Shown piece after piece: positions 49,756-61,598 of a stretch of 64,000 nt of DNA. Within the stretch, counting starts at the first letter, position 1. Each line of letters begins with the position of its first letter. The notes below the pieces were generated by a model. That model was not told where the DNA came from, ran no database searches, and worked only from the letters and a program-made list of their open reading frames with translations. The DNA is from Parietaria judaica (Eukaryota; Streptophyta; Magnoliopsida; Rosales; Urticaceae): assembly GCA_954871525.1 (NCBI GenBank), contig OX940868.1, forward strand, positions 13,580,556-13,644,555, in the 5' to 3' direction. The translations under genes and the position numbers were made by a program.

Positions 49756-50473
49756 CAGTGGCGGAGCCAAAATTTTTGTTGAGGTGGTGCCCAGCGGTGG
49801 AGCCAAAATGTTAGTTAAAGTGAAGTCTTTAACAAATATTTGAGAATTTTTTTAATGTAAATTGTAACTATTTTTTTCTTCAACAATGTACAAATAACAA
49901 AATATATATATATATACCAATTGAGCACTACAATATACTATGTTAATAAATAAAATAAAAAAATTAAGAATTTTTAACCTCTAAAATAGGATAATCAAAA
50001 GTAATGAGCTATGATGATTTCAATCTTATTGCTATTTCGTTTTTATGAAAAAAAAATATGTCATTTTAAAAAAATACATTAATTGAAATCACGTTAATTG
50101 CATTAATTAATTATCATGTAAAAAATAATTAGTTATAAGAAAGTTAAGTAGTTCTTGAACCTATTTAGAACTATAACATTGTTTTACATATATATTCCCT
50201 TTATATATCAACTTAAACTAAGAAGAAAAAAATAAACTAAAAAAATAGAGACCCAAGGACTTGAACTCATGTCAAGAGGAGATGAGTGACTTAAAAAACA
50301 AAACTTCAACCAATTGGACTGCTTGCATTTATTGTTGTTTATACAACTCATCAAGTAGATAATATGTACCACAGTTTTTTATTTTTATTTGAAAATCGTT
50401 ATTTAATTTTTCTTTCACGTTGTTTTCAGGTGGTGCCCGGATACACGCTCGTGCCTACATGGCTCCGCCCCTG
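49756..50473. mobile_element. TIR element with CAGTGGCGGAGCC / GGCTCCGCCCCTG ends
   Basis: 718 bp. The terminal 13 bp are inverted repeats with one mismatch. The flanks share GTTTTG (49750-49755 and 50474-50479), or GTTTTGC if the first C is counted as target, so the TSD length is ambiguous at 6-7. Near 49790 a second GCGGTGGAGCCAAAATG copy repeats the left end. The ends resemble hAT-type MITEs. No transposase. Confidence 0.7.
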
Positions 50474-50479
50474 GTTTTG

Positions 50480-51075
50480 CTGGTATGTAAATGTTTTAAA
50501 ATTTGGATGAAATTTGTAAGAAATAATTTCTATGAAAAAATTAATAAATGGTTTACAATTTAGGGTTATTGCTGAGGTGGAAAAATCACCCCTGCAATCA
50601 CGGACTTCAGGGCTCGGATCTTTCCGTTAAAGCTAGATCACGTTGAAAGAGATTGATATTTTGCAAATGAGTCAGGTGTTTTTTTATGGGCTTTTGCGTT
50701 GAAGCCTAGCGTCTCGTGTTGATAAAAATTGTGATCCATTGTACATGGGCTTTAACCATTTATTTATAGCTAAATAATTTATATCAGTCCTCATAAACGG
50801 ACTGTTACAATATGTGTTTGATTCCCTCATAATTGCCATAATGGCGAGGCTGTAATCGTGGGCGTAATCGTCGTCATCAATCTCCTAGAGCGTCACTCGC
50901 ACTGTATGATTGGTACTTGCTAGCTCTCCTCTTCGTCGTCCGTGTTTTGGCCTCGACGACGAGATTATATCTCGTCGCGGACTTAGCCCGCTGCTTCCTT
51001 TATATTGGCGATGAGCTCTATTGATGAGGTTTCATCGCTAAACTACGTTGTGACGTGCTTCTCTGCTAATGAAGA
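50480..51075. other. GC-richer intergenic DNA of unknown origin
   Basis: Bases 50570-51075 are less AT-rich and carry GACGACGAGATTATATCTCG-like palindromic sequence around 50957-50980. No coding frame or LTR ends were identified. Possibly a TE remnant. Confidence 0.4.
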
Positions 51076-51237
51076 TCTTCGTCGCGTCCCTTCATCGTTT
51101 CCCTCCTTTTGAACCTTTTTTACTAGTTTCCATTTAACTTGACTTATTAGGCCTATTCTTCGCCGCGTCCCTTCATCGTTGTCCTCCTTTTGAACCTTTT
51201 TGACCAGTTTCCATTTAACTTGACTTATTGGGGCTAT
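51076..51237. repeat. 81-bp tandem duplication
   Basis: Two copies, 51076-51156 and 51157-51237, each starting TCTTCGYCGCGTCCCTTC and including GTTTCCATTTAACTTGACTT. They differ at a few positions only. Confidence 0.92.
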
Positions 51238-52908
51238 TCTGGTGTGTTGAGCTTATGAAGTTAAATCTCATTATAATAAACAACAGCGATAGATTTCGTC
51301 GTACGAGTATAAATTGTCGTAGACGAAATCGTACCTCAACATTTATTATGGGCAAATGTACCTAAGTTGTTAAAACTAGAGCGGCATAGAGCCAATTTAA
51401 TATATATATGTGACAAACTATTCAAGTCTACATTTTTTGGTAAATCGGTATACCTCGTCTATTTTTTCTTTATTTGTTTAATTTACTATTTTTGTTAGTG
51501 ATGATGTCAACGCAAATCAAACAAATAAACTCAAACGATCAAACCCACGAATATCAAAAAAACTGTATATGTAAACACAAATTCTTTGAACATCAACAAT
51601 GCAAATTCTTATTTTTTTTCTCTCTAAATCGCTCGAATTCTCAGTTCATCTTCTCAATGACATTGCGATTTGCGTAGTTGACGTCATCATTGACATAAAT
51701 AATTATTAAAAAAAAGGTAAATGAGGTCTATCGATTAAAAAAAAATACCTATTTACTTTTGTCATACTTTTTTTAGTTGACTCTCTACTATCCTATTTCT
51801 AAATAACTTAAATATTTTTGCCAATAACCCTATAATTTACTGCACTTTAGTTTAGTTTCCTACAAATTCATCATTGGGTGAGTGGAAACTCGCGTTGAAA
51901 GTTGACTTTTCATCCCTTTAGAAAGCAAATATATATATCAAAACAAGTTAAATAAGAATTCGAAATTTCGAACCATTTGGTAATTTCACTCTGATTTAGT
52001 TTAATGTATATCACCTTTTAACCATTTAGAAAATAAGTTTAAGATATTGTTTTTTTTTCTTCTAATTTATAATTATATAACGGACTAACTCGTAATGACA
52101 TATTCAAACAGGCTGACTTTATTTTTTATTTTTATATTTTAACTTGGCCTTTTGGAATTGGGATGTCCGAATTAGTAAGAAGCGAGTCAAAAATTGCCAA
52201 AACAACCCGGTGCTCGATCTTAATTTTCACCGTTTGATTTTTTTTTTGGAAATTACCTATATTTATCTTTAATAATTATGTGCATTTATTGATTGATATA
52301 AGTCCGTTAATTTGTATCGAGATTTGCATCGTGAGTTCACCTTTTTTTTTTTTTTTTTTTTTGCGAATGAGTTCGTCCTGGAATGTGTCACTAAACATAA
52401 ACTAGTTAGACTCATTTAAAATGATTAAATTGTATATATGTGTTTGTATTAATGAAAATGGAACATTTTGTGATCATCGTCTATTTAATTTCAACGATCG
52501 ATTTGGCACATAAATGTGTAAATTATGAACAAGTTTTTTTTTTTTTTTTTCCCTCTTACTTGCAAGAGCCTAAAAGTCACGTGCCATTCATGACAAAAGG
52601 CACAACAGCCTCGGCGATCACGTAAAACTTCATGTATAGTTTACTTCCTTTATTTAATTTTCGCACTAGATAGCGCTAGTTAATTGTTATTGTTGATATT
52701 ATGGTTTCATAAATAAATGTTATTTATTGGGACATGGAGTGGATAAGAAAAAGGAATATTCCATTAAATGGACTTTATCGTCCCAAAGAAAATAAACAGC
52801 TAATTATTTCGTAGTACACACCAAAACTGCAATATCTTAACGTACAAATATATTTTACGTAATCATAATAAATCATGCATTCTGATTTCTGACTGCCTCT
52901 ATCTCATT

Positions 52909-52955
<47 letters not shown>

Positions 52956-53068
52956 TTAGTACGAAAAAATTATATGCTAAAATATGTCTCTTTTTTTTTT
53001 TTGGGAAAAAACTAAAATATGTCTTTAATTATAGTACATATGTATTTAGTTGGGAAAAGAAGACATTG
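51238..53068. other. AT-rich intergenic DNA
   Basis: No supported gene. The open frames at 51474-51677 and 52440-52625 have no domain similarity. Poly-T tracts lie at about 52342-52362 and 52534-52550. Confidence 0.5.
52913..52951. repeat. (TA)n microsatellite
   Basis: About 39 bases of uninterrupted AT repeat. Confidence 0.95.
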
Positions 53069-53077
53069 TAATCTTTT

Positions 53078-54005
53078 GGGATAATAGCGGGTAAAGTACC
53101 TATTTTTCAAGAATTATGCCGATAAAGGTCCAAACCGGATAAATAGTGGTCAAACGCACCAATTGTGTGTCTAACCTCAATTCCATCCAATTTTTAGTAA
53201 CACCGTCAGTCAATGTGCCACGTCAATCAATGCCACCTCATTATGTTTTTTTTTTCTTAATATTTTCTCCCTCCCCCTCTCTCTCGAGCTTTCTTTCTCT
53301 CTCTTTCAACACGATATCTCTACAAAACCAAAAACTCCCAAAATCTCCATTATCAATCCTTATTGCAAGAAAATAAACATATTTTTTTTTATTAATGTTC
53401 TTCATACTCTTCGTCTTTGGTTGGGACTCCTCGCTCACAATTACAGCCAGATCAAACCCCTTTCTCGAGCTCGAAGGAAGCTTCAATGGCGGGTCGTGTA
53501 TCTCATTTCTTCTCTACTGGATCAGCGAGTGCTTCGGTGGGACGACACGACAAAGTCGCATGGAAGAGAGTCGATTTTGAGCTTTTGGGGACTCCAAATT
53601 CGCTAGGATTCCCCGGCTTTCACCGTGCTCATTCCCGTCGTCATACACACTGAAGTATGCTCTCTCTCCTTCCTATATCTAGATTTAGAATTGCTTTGTG
53701 AATGTGCAATGAACTAGGTGGATTTTTGCGCTGAAATGTAAAATGGTGAAATTAATGGTGTTTAGCTTTTCTGTTATCGTGATTTCGAACAGGAGGAGGC
53801 AGGGTCGTTTCAGTGACATTGTTTGTGGGTTTGAACAATGGGTTCATCACTGTGGCATATTGACTGACAATGTTACTAAAAGATGGATGGAATTGAGGTT
53901 AGACACACAATTGGTGCGTTTGGCTACTTTAGCCACTATTTATCCGGTTTGGACCTTTATCGGCACAATTCTTGAAAGAATGAGTACTTTACCCGCTATT
54001 ATCCC
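53078..54005. mobile_element. MULE-type element, family 3, with a gene-like interior
   Basis: 928 bp. The ends GGGATAATAGCGGGTAAAGTAC are exactly inverted at 53984-54005. TIRs extend about 150 bp (for example CACCAATTGTGTGTCTAACC mirrored near 53900). The 9-bp flanks TAATCTTTT (53069-53077) and TAATAATTT (54006-54014) match at 7 of 9. Between the TIRs, 53270-53680 is less AT-rich and looks like the start of a plant gene, so this could be a small Pack-MULE. Confidence 0.8.
53486..53653 (+). pseudogene. Possible captured 5' gene fragment inside the family 3 MULE
   Basis: After a CT-rich, 5'-UTR-like stretch, a Met at 53486 opens a 55-codon frame (MAGRVSHFFSTGSASASVGR ... KRVDFELLGTPNSLGF). The composition is unlike the surrounding AT-rich DNA and resembles an N-terminal exon. 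The frame ends at 53653-53655 shortly before the right TIR. I do not recognise the parent protein. The frame may simply be chance in a GC-richer insert. Confidence 0.4.
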
Positions 54006-54014
54006 TAATAATTT

Positions 54015-54930
54015 TATTATTAAAGTTAGTAACTACGCTCTTGAGTCTTGACAATTATTATTTTTCATTCAGAATTACCATTTAAAATACTAATATGGAA
54101 AAAAGAATAATACATTTTAAATAATTTTATAAATTGAGAGAGCTGTGAAACTGAAATCCTGGTAAGAATTTATGGATGAAGCTCAGTGTTGGACCATGGC
54201 ATCGATGTGAATGTGGTCTCTTCTTCTCTACATTAAATAATAATTTCTGCTTCTGATGTGACATTTGAGCTATAATGTCCATATATATGCATGCAATTTA
54301 TTTGGAAATAAAAAGCCTCCAGTTTCAGTGTACACATGAAATTACCGAGGATTTTTATAAATTACTGGAAAAATAAGATGGTGAAAATCTGTATTCGTTG
54401 GTTGGTACATTTGGCATTGAATGAATATAATACATACAGGGTACGTAGTGGATTGATCTGAAATCGGATCATCGTCCTTTTATGTGAACTTCTCTCTTGT
54501 ATTATTAGTTTCTTCCCGAGGCTTTTATAGGCAGAACGGTTCGAATGGGCAATAAAGTAATTAAAAAGTTGATCAACTTGGCTCTTTGCCAAAAGCCAAA
54601 GGAGGCGGAGCTCCTTAGCGAATTTCAATCAAAGAGTTGTGTAGAAACTAGAAATAATAATTTAGACTTCTTACGCCTAGGTGTTTTTGTTTCTTTGGCT
54701 TTGAGGTCACTTGTGCAAATGTAGCATAAAGTAGAAAGTGAAAGTGAGATTAAGAGTGTAATCCGAACAACTCTAATTGAGATCATAGTAGATCAATATT
54801 TGCAACCGTAATTTCGACGTTCCTCTTATAATGAGAGAGGATTTCTATAAATCCCGGTGTTAATTTCGTATTCTGAATCGAGAATTTAGGTCTACAATTT
54901 TAACAATAACCGGCTCATAGTTTAGTTGAC

Positions 54931-54972
<42 letters not shown>

Positions 54973-56760
54973 AGTTGCGGAACCAGGAACTACGTATCGA
55001 GATATTAGATATAATTTTTAATAAAAATAAATAATTTGAGAGAGTTATGTTTAAATTTTAGTGTTTGTGCGGCGACTTATGAAACCGTCAAGCCGTGTTT
55101 TCACTTTACATGATAAATTTGTGAAAAATATAGTGCAAAGTGAATAATGTTATTAGTGGTAGTAATTGGAATGGCTCTTCGGTCATCTCCTATGAAGATT
55201 CCCACGGTGGGGTACGCTCTATACTATTTATCTTACCAAACGTAGTGGCAAATTAAAGCAGTACTACTTCACCAAGAGTGAAGTTCAAATATACTACGTC
55301 CATTTGAGTGAAAATTGGTGAAAAAGAAGTACATTTTGTTGGTGTTAGTTTCTCTTAGGTCATCTCTAACTATATAATTATGAACAACATAAACATTTTT
55401 TCGGTTGTTAGTTTTTAACTTTTGTAGAGTTATTACCATTTTTTTAGTTCCAATCAATGTTTTAAAAATTGTGAGGTCTCTTCAATTTCTCTTCAAATAA
55501 TCTTTGTCGCGCATATCTCGTAAAAAAAAAGAATTAAAAAAAAAAACTCGAGTAACTCTTACTATTTCATATGTCTTGTTCATTTCTGTCATTTTTTATT
55601 TTCTAGTGAAAAAGACAAATTATCACCACACATGTCAAGTGGGACATTTCTTCCGGCATAGGACCTTAAATGAAGAGTCGCAATGACACTTAGCGGCCAA
55701 CTCCGTCCATCTGTAAGCGTGACGTTGGAGACTTTGTCACGTGTTTGGAGATGACGTTTTCTATTATAAATGAAGGAGTTCAATAACTTTAGCGGCAAAT
55801 AATCCTATAAAATATTGTGGCACACTTTAGAAAATTACTAGTAAACTATAAAATACAATCCTAACGAGCATGGTTGTGCTTCTATTTGGAAGTAGATGTG
55901 CTATAGCTTTTCACTTAAAATTCACAGTTTTTTATTTATTTTTTACATGTAACTTCAAAACTTACTTAATCATTCCAAGAACAAGAGGGATTAGTAGCTT
56001 TCACTAGATGTGGCATTCCTGGCAACAAATAATTCAAGGCATAGAGTCAGTCCTTGCTTATGGATTAAATGCTTGCATGTTAAACAACAAGAAATATCAT
56101 TTCAAATTGGTTGTCAAATCTTATCCAAACCTTGTAAAAGTCTAAAAGATAGCAACTTTTCCAAATTGGCATTTATTGGATCACACTCTTCCATCCTTCG
56201 GAATTGGCCGCGTGTCCATTGATACCAAAAATAAAGGGAGACAATGCAAATTGCCCTTTGAGTTTAGTGTTGACCTCCGATATGTTTTTTTTAAGAGTAA
56301 ATAAATGTAAAAGTGGTATTAACCCCAAAGTCGGAGTTTTTAATTCTGCAATAGGGGTCAGCATCTCCGACTTTAGTGTTGTTTTAGTAAATAAATCATA
56401 GATCTTGCATAAGACCAGTGTAATCCAATTTCGGGATTAGCATCAACGATATCGGTTTTATTAACTTTGTTGTCGGTGATGTTAAAAAAAAGGTGACTAG
56501 TGACATTTGATGGATGAGTTATAATGAAAGTTATTTAGAACTTACAATGATATGAGAAAAATTACTTTTTAAACTTTTACCACGACAAAATATAATTAGG
56601 AATATGTCGTTTGTGCACTTCAAGGTATTTTTGCATGTATTTACCTTTTTTATATTATTAATGTTAATGTGTAAATTCGTTCCATAAATTGGAATTGTGA
56701 GGTCATTAATTAAATTTATAGATTAAATTGTCTATGACCTAAATTATAAATATATTTAAA
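54015..56760. other. Intergenic DNA with a (TA)n tract, no gene recognised
   Basis: A (TA)n run lies at 54934-54969. Just after it, ACAGTTGCGGAACCAGGAAC looks like an isolated hAT-type end. Frames at 54362-54628, 55269-55457, 55589-55798 and 56010-56401 lack domains. The pair CCCCAAAGTCGGAGTTTT (56322) and CATCTCCGACTTTAG (56360) is a short inverted repeat. Confidence 0.5.
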
Positions 56761-57678
56761 TGTTCATACGAATTTGGGCTTGTGAAATACAAAGTCAAGA
56801 AACCCACTTGTCATTTAACTGTGTTTGGGCCCGAGCAAAGATAAAAGCCCAGAAGGCGAAGTCGCCCGAACAGAATATGTTCTAAAGAACACCGAGCAGA
56901 ATAAGCTCGAAGGAAGTCCGAACAGAGTTTCAAAGGAAAAATCCGAGCAGAACTCAAAATCTCACTTCAAAAACAACACTTGGTTAAAACCAACACCCAA
57001 GGCTCCTCCCGGACTAATTGTCTCAAAAGGGATCCGAGCAGAAGTTGAATAAAACCCCCGAGCAGAAGAAATTCCTACGTTCGAGCACGAGCAGACCTGG
57101 TCAACCACCTCAATTCAAATTCTCGAAGACCGACCAGAAAAACCGCCACGACTTGAATTCAAACCCCATGACGACCAGTCAAGGTCCACTACTGCGACGT
57201 TCTCGCAAGACGTGGCCCACGTGTCAGCTCGGCAGCAATTCAAGGCCCGAACTCGAAGCCACTACCAACGTACACCTCCAACGGGCAGAAGCTCAACATC
57301 TATAAAAGCAAGAAGACAACCATTTCATACGCACGCAAACATCCACCATTGAGAGAAGAGAGTCTGTGAGAATTCGTATCTTCAGAGTGTTTTTCTTTCA
57401 TTTTCGATCTATCACGAATTGACTTGTGGTTCCGATTGATCAATCTTTCAAAAAATAATAAACGTACATAGGACGTAGTCAACTACCGCATTGGGACGAA
57501 CCTCTCTAAAAAACTCTGGTGTTTTATTAATTTTCTTTGCTCTTTAATTTCGTTTGTCATCGTTGATAGTAATGACGACACGGAGGTTAGGATCCACAAA
57601 AACCTTAGCACATTCGAATCGAAATCCCATTCACAATACACTCGACCGTTGGCGTGCGAAACCATGTCAACAATTAAG
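56761..57678 (+). mobile_element. LTR-like block with TATA box, probably a solo LTR
   Basis: A GC-richer U3-like part with repeated CCGAGCAGAA motifs (56830-57080) is followed by TATAAAAGCAAGAAGA at 57301-57316 and a transcribed-type R/U5 part ending near GTCAACA at 57678. The TATA context is shared with 32831-32850. Boundaries and TSD could not be fixed: one candidate left end is TGTTCATACG near 56760, giving TGTT...AACA ends. Open frames inside are readings of the LTR. Confidence 0.55.
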
Positions 57679-59009
57679 TACACTATTTTTTTTATATATA
57701 TTTGGAATTTAAATCATAGGATTGTAAAAAAAATCCAGAAAAAAATAATTTATTGATTCTATATGTACTTGGATATTCCAAAACCAATAACAAAATATGG
57801 ATTCTACACGACATTCTTTGAAGTGTTACGGAGTTTTTGTTATTTCATGTAACGTTGCACTTCAGTAAGGCGGACGTATACAACTTTAAAATACTTAAAC
57901 CCACAGCTTTAATTTATTTTTATTTATGTTCAATAACTCAATTTAACGATTTTGTGGCAAGGGGAATATGATCTCCAACACACAAAACAAGGCTTATAAC
58001 GTCGCTTCCGAAACCGAAACTGTCCTTGACGTTAGTTTTGCCCATGGTAATCGGTGAAAGATAAATAAAAGATGATCAAACAAAGCTTCATCTCTTGACT
58101 GTTTTGTCTCACAATGGGATAGTGTAAGAACGACACACTGATCATCTTGTGGATCTCTGTCCCTTCTTTAAAAGAACATAGACACAGACATACAAATATG
58201 CATATATACGTATATATAATTATATTGTAATAACTTTATTTTTTCGGCACTAAGATTCAAAGAACTCAATCATTTTCAGTTGCGAGCTATCAGAAGTTAA
58301 TACAATCTCTCTTTTAAGTTTTATGTGAATATGTGATTATCCCACTCTAAGTATGATAAATTTTCCCATTTTATATCAGTGATTATACCATTTTTTTCTT
58401 TAACAAATCACAAGTGATAATTTCCAAAATTTTGTTTCTATAATTAATTTTTTATTTTCCTGTACACTAACAATAAATAATAATTGGGTATTGGCCAAAA
58501 AAAAAAAACCCCACCACGTATGACTTATATTCTTCATCTTTTTTAGTAATACAAATTTTCAGCGATAATTTTTTTTTTTTGGCGTAAATAATAAAGGTTT
58601 TTTCTTAACAACTCTTACCGTAAAATATGATGCGGCGATGCATGATTTCTCCGAACTTTTGCTCTTTCTAAATACATTTTTACTCTTTTTGACTATGTGA
58701 CGACATGATTGAATTATAATGCTTTAGTTTTTATATTGCAACAAAATATTTTGGCTTTTATGCGAGAATTTAAAAGTTCATTATCAATTTTTTGAAGTTA
58801 CTATAGATCATACGTAGTCGAAATAAAGAAAAGCGTGATATGTTCTAACTTTTCCGCCCAAAAAAAAGAAAAATCTTATTTTAAGTTTGAGATATTTTTT
58901 TAATAATAATCAGACAAATGAGTATTGCAATCCCTGACTTATTTTATAGGTATATTGGCCAACAATCCTTTATTTAAACTTTTCAAACCTATTATACATA
59001 ATCTTTCTA
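57679..59009. other. AT-rich intergenic DNA
   Basis: No gene-like frame or paired repeat seen. Confidence 0.55.
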
Positions 59010-59018
59010 TTAGTTATA

Positions 59019-60133
59019 GGGTTAGTTGCGGCAAAAATACCTAATCTTTGGTCAAATTCTTTGTTGTGTATACAACCTCCGTAAATAGAGGCGAAAGTAC
59101 CCAAATTTAGCATTTGAGAGTTGATCGAGAATATCTATCTATGTGGCAATCGGCCTTTGCCACGTGGCACGCCACATGGCACTTGGCCGCCACGTGGCAT
59201 GCCACGTAATTATTATTTTATTAAATATTTTTTTAAAAAATAAATATTGTTTTAATTATTTTAAAAAAAAAACTTTTTAATTTTTTTTAAAAATAAATTA
59301 TTTTTCCATAAAAATCAATAATGAATATTTAAATATAATTATTCATTTTAGAAAAATGGATCAAAGGAAATAAATAAAGAAAAAAATCTCCGTTCACGGT
59401 TCACTCAAGCTCCGCCTCCGATTCGGTTTACGGGTAAAACGAAATCGCTTAATATGTTTAATAATAATAACCAATAATAATCATATGATTATTGAACGAT
59501 ATTTTTTTTAAAAAAAAGAATAATATATAAATAAAAAAATATTAAACTATTATTCCAAAATGCAAACACAAAAAAAATATCATGCAAACAAATAAAAATA
59601 ATTTTTCACTAAATATAAATATGACTACTATTTTTTGTTTTTGAGTAAGTGGTGTGTATATAATTATGCCTTGACTTTTTAAACATTATGTATGTGTTTA
59701 TTAGTTGTTATTATTATTAAACATATTAAACAATTTTATTCGACGCGTGAACCAGACCGGAACCGGAGTTCAAGTGAACCGTGAGCGGTGAAAATTAATT
59801 CGTTCTACCCACTTTTTTAAAAATAAAATTATAACCAATAATGAATATTTAAATTTAAATATTCTTTATTTCTTATTATTAAAAAAATTATTAAAATAAA
59901 AATAAAAAAAATTTGTTTAAAAAATAAAAATAATTCCGTTTAAAAAAATATATTTTTTAAATAAAATAATAATTACGTGGCATGCCACGTGGCAAAGACT
60001 GGTTGCCACATAGATAGATATTCTCCGTCAACTCCTAAATGCTAAGTTTGGGTACTTTTGCCGCTATTTACAGAAGTTGTATACACAACAGAGAATTTGA
60101 CCAAAGATTGAGTATTTTTGTCGCAATTAACCC
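59019..60133. mobile_element. MULE-type fold-back element, family 1, copy 2
   Basis: 1115 bp. Ends are GGGTTAGTTGCGGCAAAAAT and the inverse ATTTTTGTCGCAATTAACCC. The 9-bp TSD TTAGTTATA is perfect (59010-59018 and 60134-60142). The whole element is an inverted repeat and matches 26306-27442, including GTTCACGGTTCAC, the GCCACGTGGC palindromes and the GATAGATATTCT block. No coding capacity. Confidence 0.95.
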
Positions 60134-60142
60134 TTAGTTATA

Positions 60143-60868
60143 TATTCCGATCGAATTCTAAGATCACCAATATGTCACTATATAATATATATGACTATTG
60201 ACTACAGGATACACAAAAAACACAAGGATTTTAATGGCAAATATTAATATATCAGTCAGGAAATCTATACTATTTTAATAGAAGATTTCCTAAAAGGTTG
60301 ATCCTAGATTTTTTAGTTCATTAGGGTTTTCTGGTGCACTGTCATATCATATGCCAAAATGTAGCTATGCGAAAACCTAATGTATTTTCAGTATTTGTTC
60401 TAATTTCGTGATAGTATAAAAAAATAATAATAATAAAAAATTGAGAAATGGATTGATGACTTTCACATGTAAGTTTCCTTTTCCATTGTATCATATTTCC
60501 AAAAATGAAAATCACATCACATAAACACAAAATCAAGTTGAAGCTTGTTTGTTTTTTTATTTTTTACGTGTGAGATTATGAAAATGAACTTTATTTTAAT
60601 CATAGGTCATACTTAAATAATATTTTATCAAATTAAATTTGTTTGGCCTTATGGTAAATCTATTACAAGACTCTTCGAGATGTCTTGAGTTTAATCCCAA
60701 CTAGACACAAAAATTTCTTATATATATGTAATTTTGGCCGATCGACAGTACCTCTGGCTAATAAAATCAATGATAAATACAGATTTCGTTAACACTCTAA
60801 ATACCCAAATTCTACAAATTGAGGACCTTTAATACCTTTTCATGGTAATTACATCGTCACCTACTATT
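60143..60868. other. AT-rich intergenic DNA, possible SINE-like fragment near 60640-60720
   Basis: No gene. Around 60645-60715 the sequence GAGTTTAATCCCAACTAG is loosely like a tRNA-type B box and is followed by an AT-rich tail. Too weak to call a SINE. Confidence 0.35.
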
Positions 60869-60876
60869 ACAAAAAC

Positions 60877-61355
60877 CAAGGTTCAACTTACCGAACTTGC
60901 CGATAAATCGCTTGCCGTTATCGACGGATTAATCGATAACTTACCGGATTATTGGCGAAAAACTAATAATACTGTAGCTTACCGATACTTTTCGATGATT
61001 ATCGATGGATTATCGACACTTATCGAGGATTACCGATGAAAAATCACTAAAATATTTTAAAGAACATATTTACTAAGTTTATAATGTTGATAAAACATTA
61101 AAAATGCCAAAAATAAAATCATTTCATACTTAAACATAGGTAAATAAGATATAGTCACACTCTCACATATGTAAATACTCGAATAAAATTATCGAAAAGT
61201 GCAAATGCTCTTGAAAAGTACCATATTTTTCGTTATTTTTCAAGATGTTTGTCGATTTTCGGCAAAAATCATGGAAAAGTACTAGCATGGCCGTCTTGCC
61301 GATAACTACCGGCAAGACGGATAATCGAAGATTATCGAGGAAAAGTCTAACCTTG
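60877..61355. mobile_element. hAT-type MITE, complete copy (C) of the TTATCG-rich family
   Basis: 479 bp. The left end is CAAGGTTCAACTT and the right end AAGTCTAACCTTG (inverse CAAGGTTAGACTT). The 8-bp TSD is ACAAAAAC (60869-60876) against ACAAAATC (61356-61363), 7 of 8. It is the best-bounded member of the family present also at 1-1843 and 39050-39500. The open frames at 60842-61039 and 61245-61442 are incidental. Confidence 0.85.
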
Positions 61356-61475
61356 ACAAAATCGATTGAAACTTCTCTATCAAAACAGCTAATAAAAAAA
61401 TCAAGCCGAACCCTAAAATCTTCATTGCGGATCTTCCGGTAATGAGCCTCGCCACCTTTCTAGGCTTTCGTTGCT

Positions 61476-61598
61476 TCAGATCTTAACCGCTTGTCCCGCC
61501 ATCATTGCATCTTTATATAGTTCCGGATGCCGTTGACTAGGAACCTTGTCATATTCTTCAATGTGATCGGGCGTCTTTTCTCCGCTACTCTCATCCAT
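61476..61598 (-). CDS. Candidate short ORF, 40 aa, unknown function
   Basis: An acidic, well-balanced peptide: MDESSGEKTPDHIEEYDKVP followed by SQRHPELYKDAMMAGQAVKI. Its codon use and composition are more protein-like than the surrounding AT-rich frames, and the local GC content is raised. It could be a small gene, one exon of a gene whose other exons I cannot see, or a gene fragment carried by a TE. I do not recognise it. Confidence 0.35.
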   Translation of the reverse strand: MDESSGEKTPDHIEEYDKVPSQRHPELYKDAMMAGQAVKI

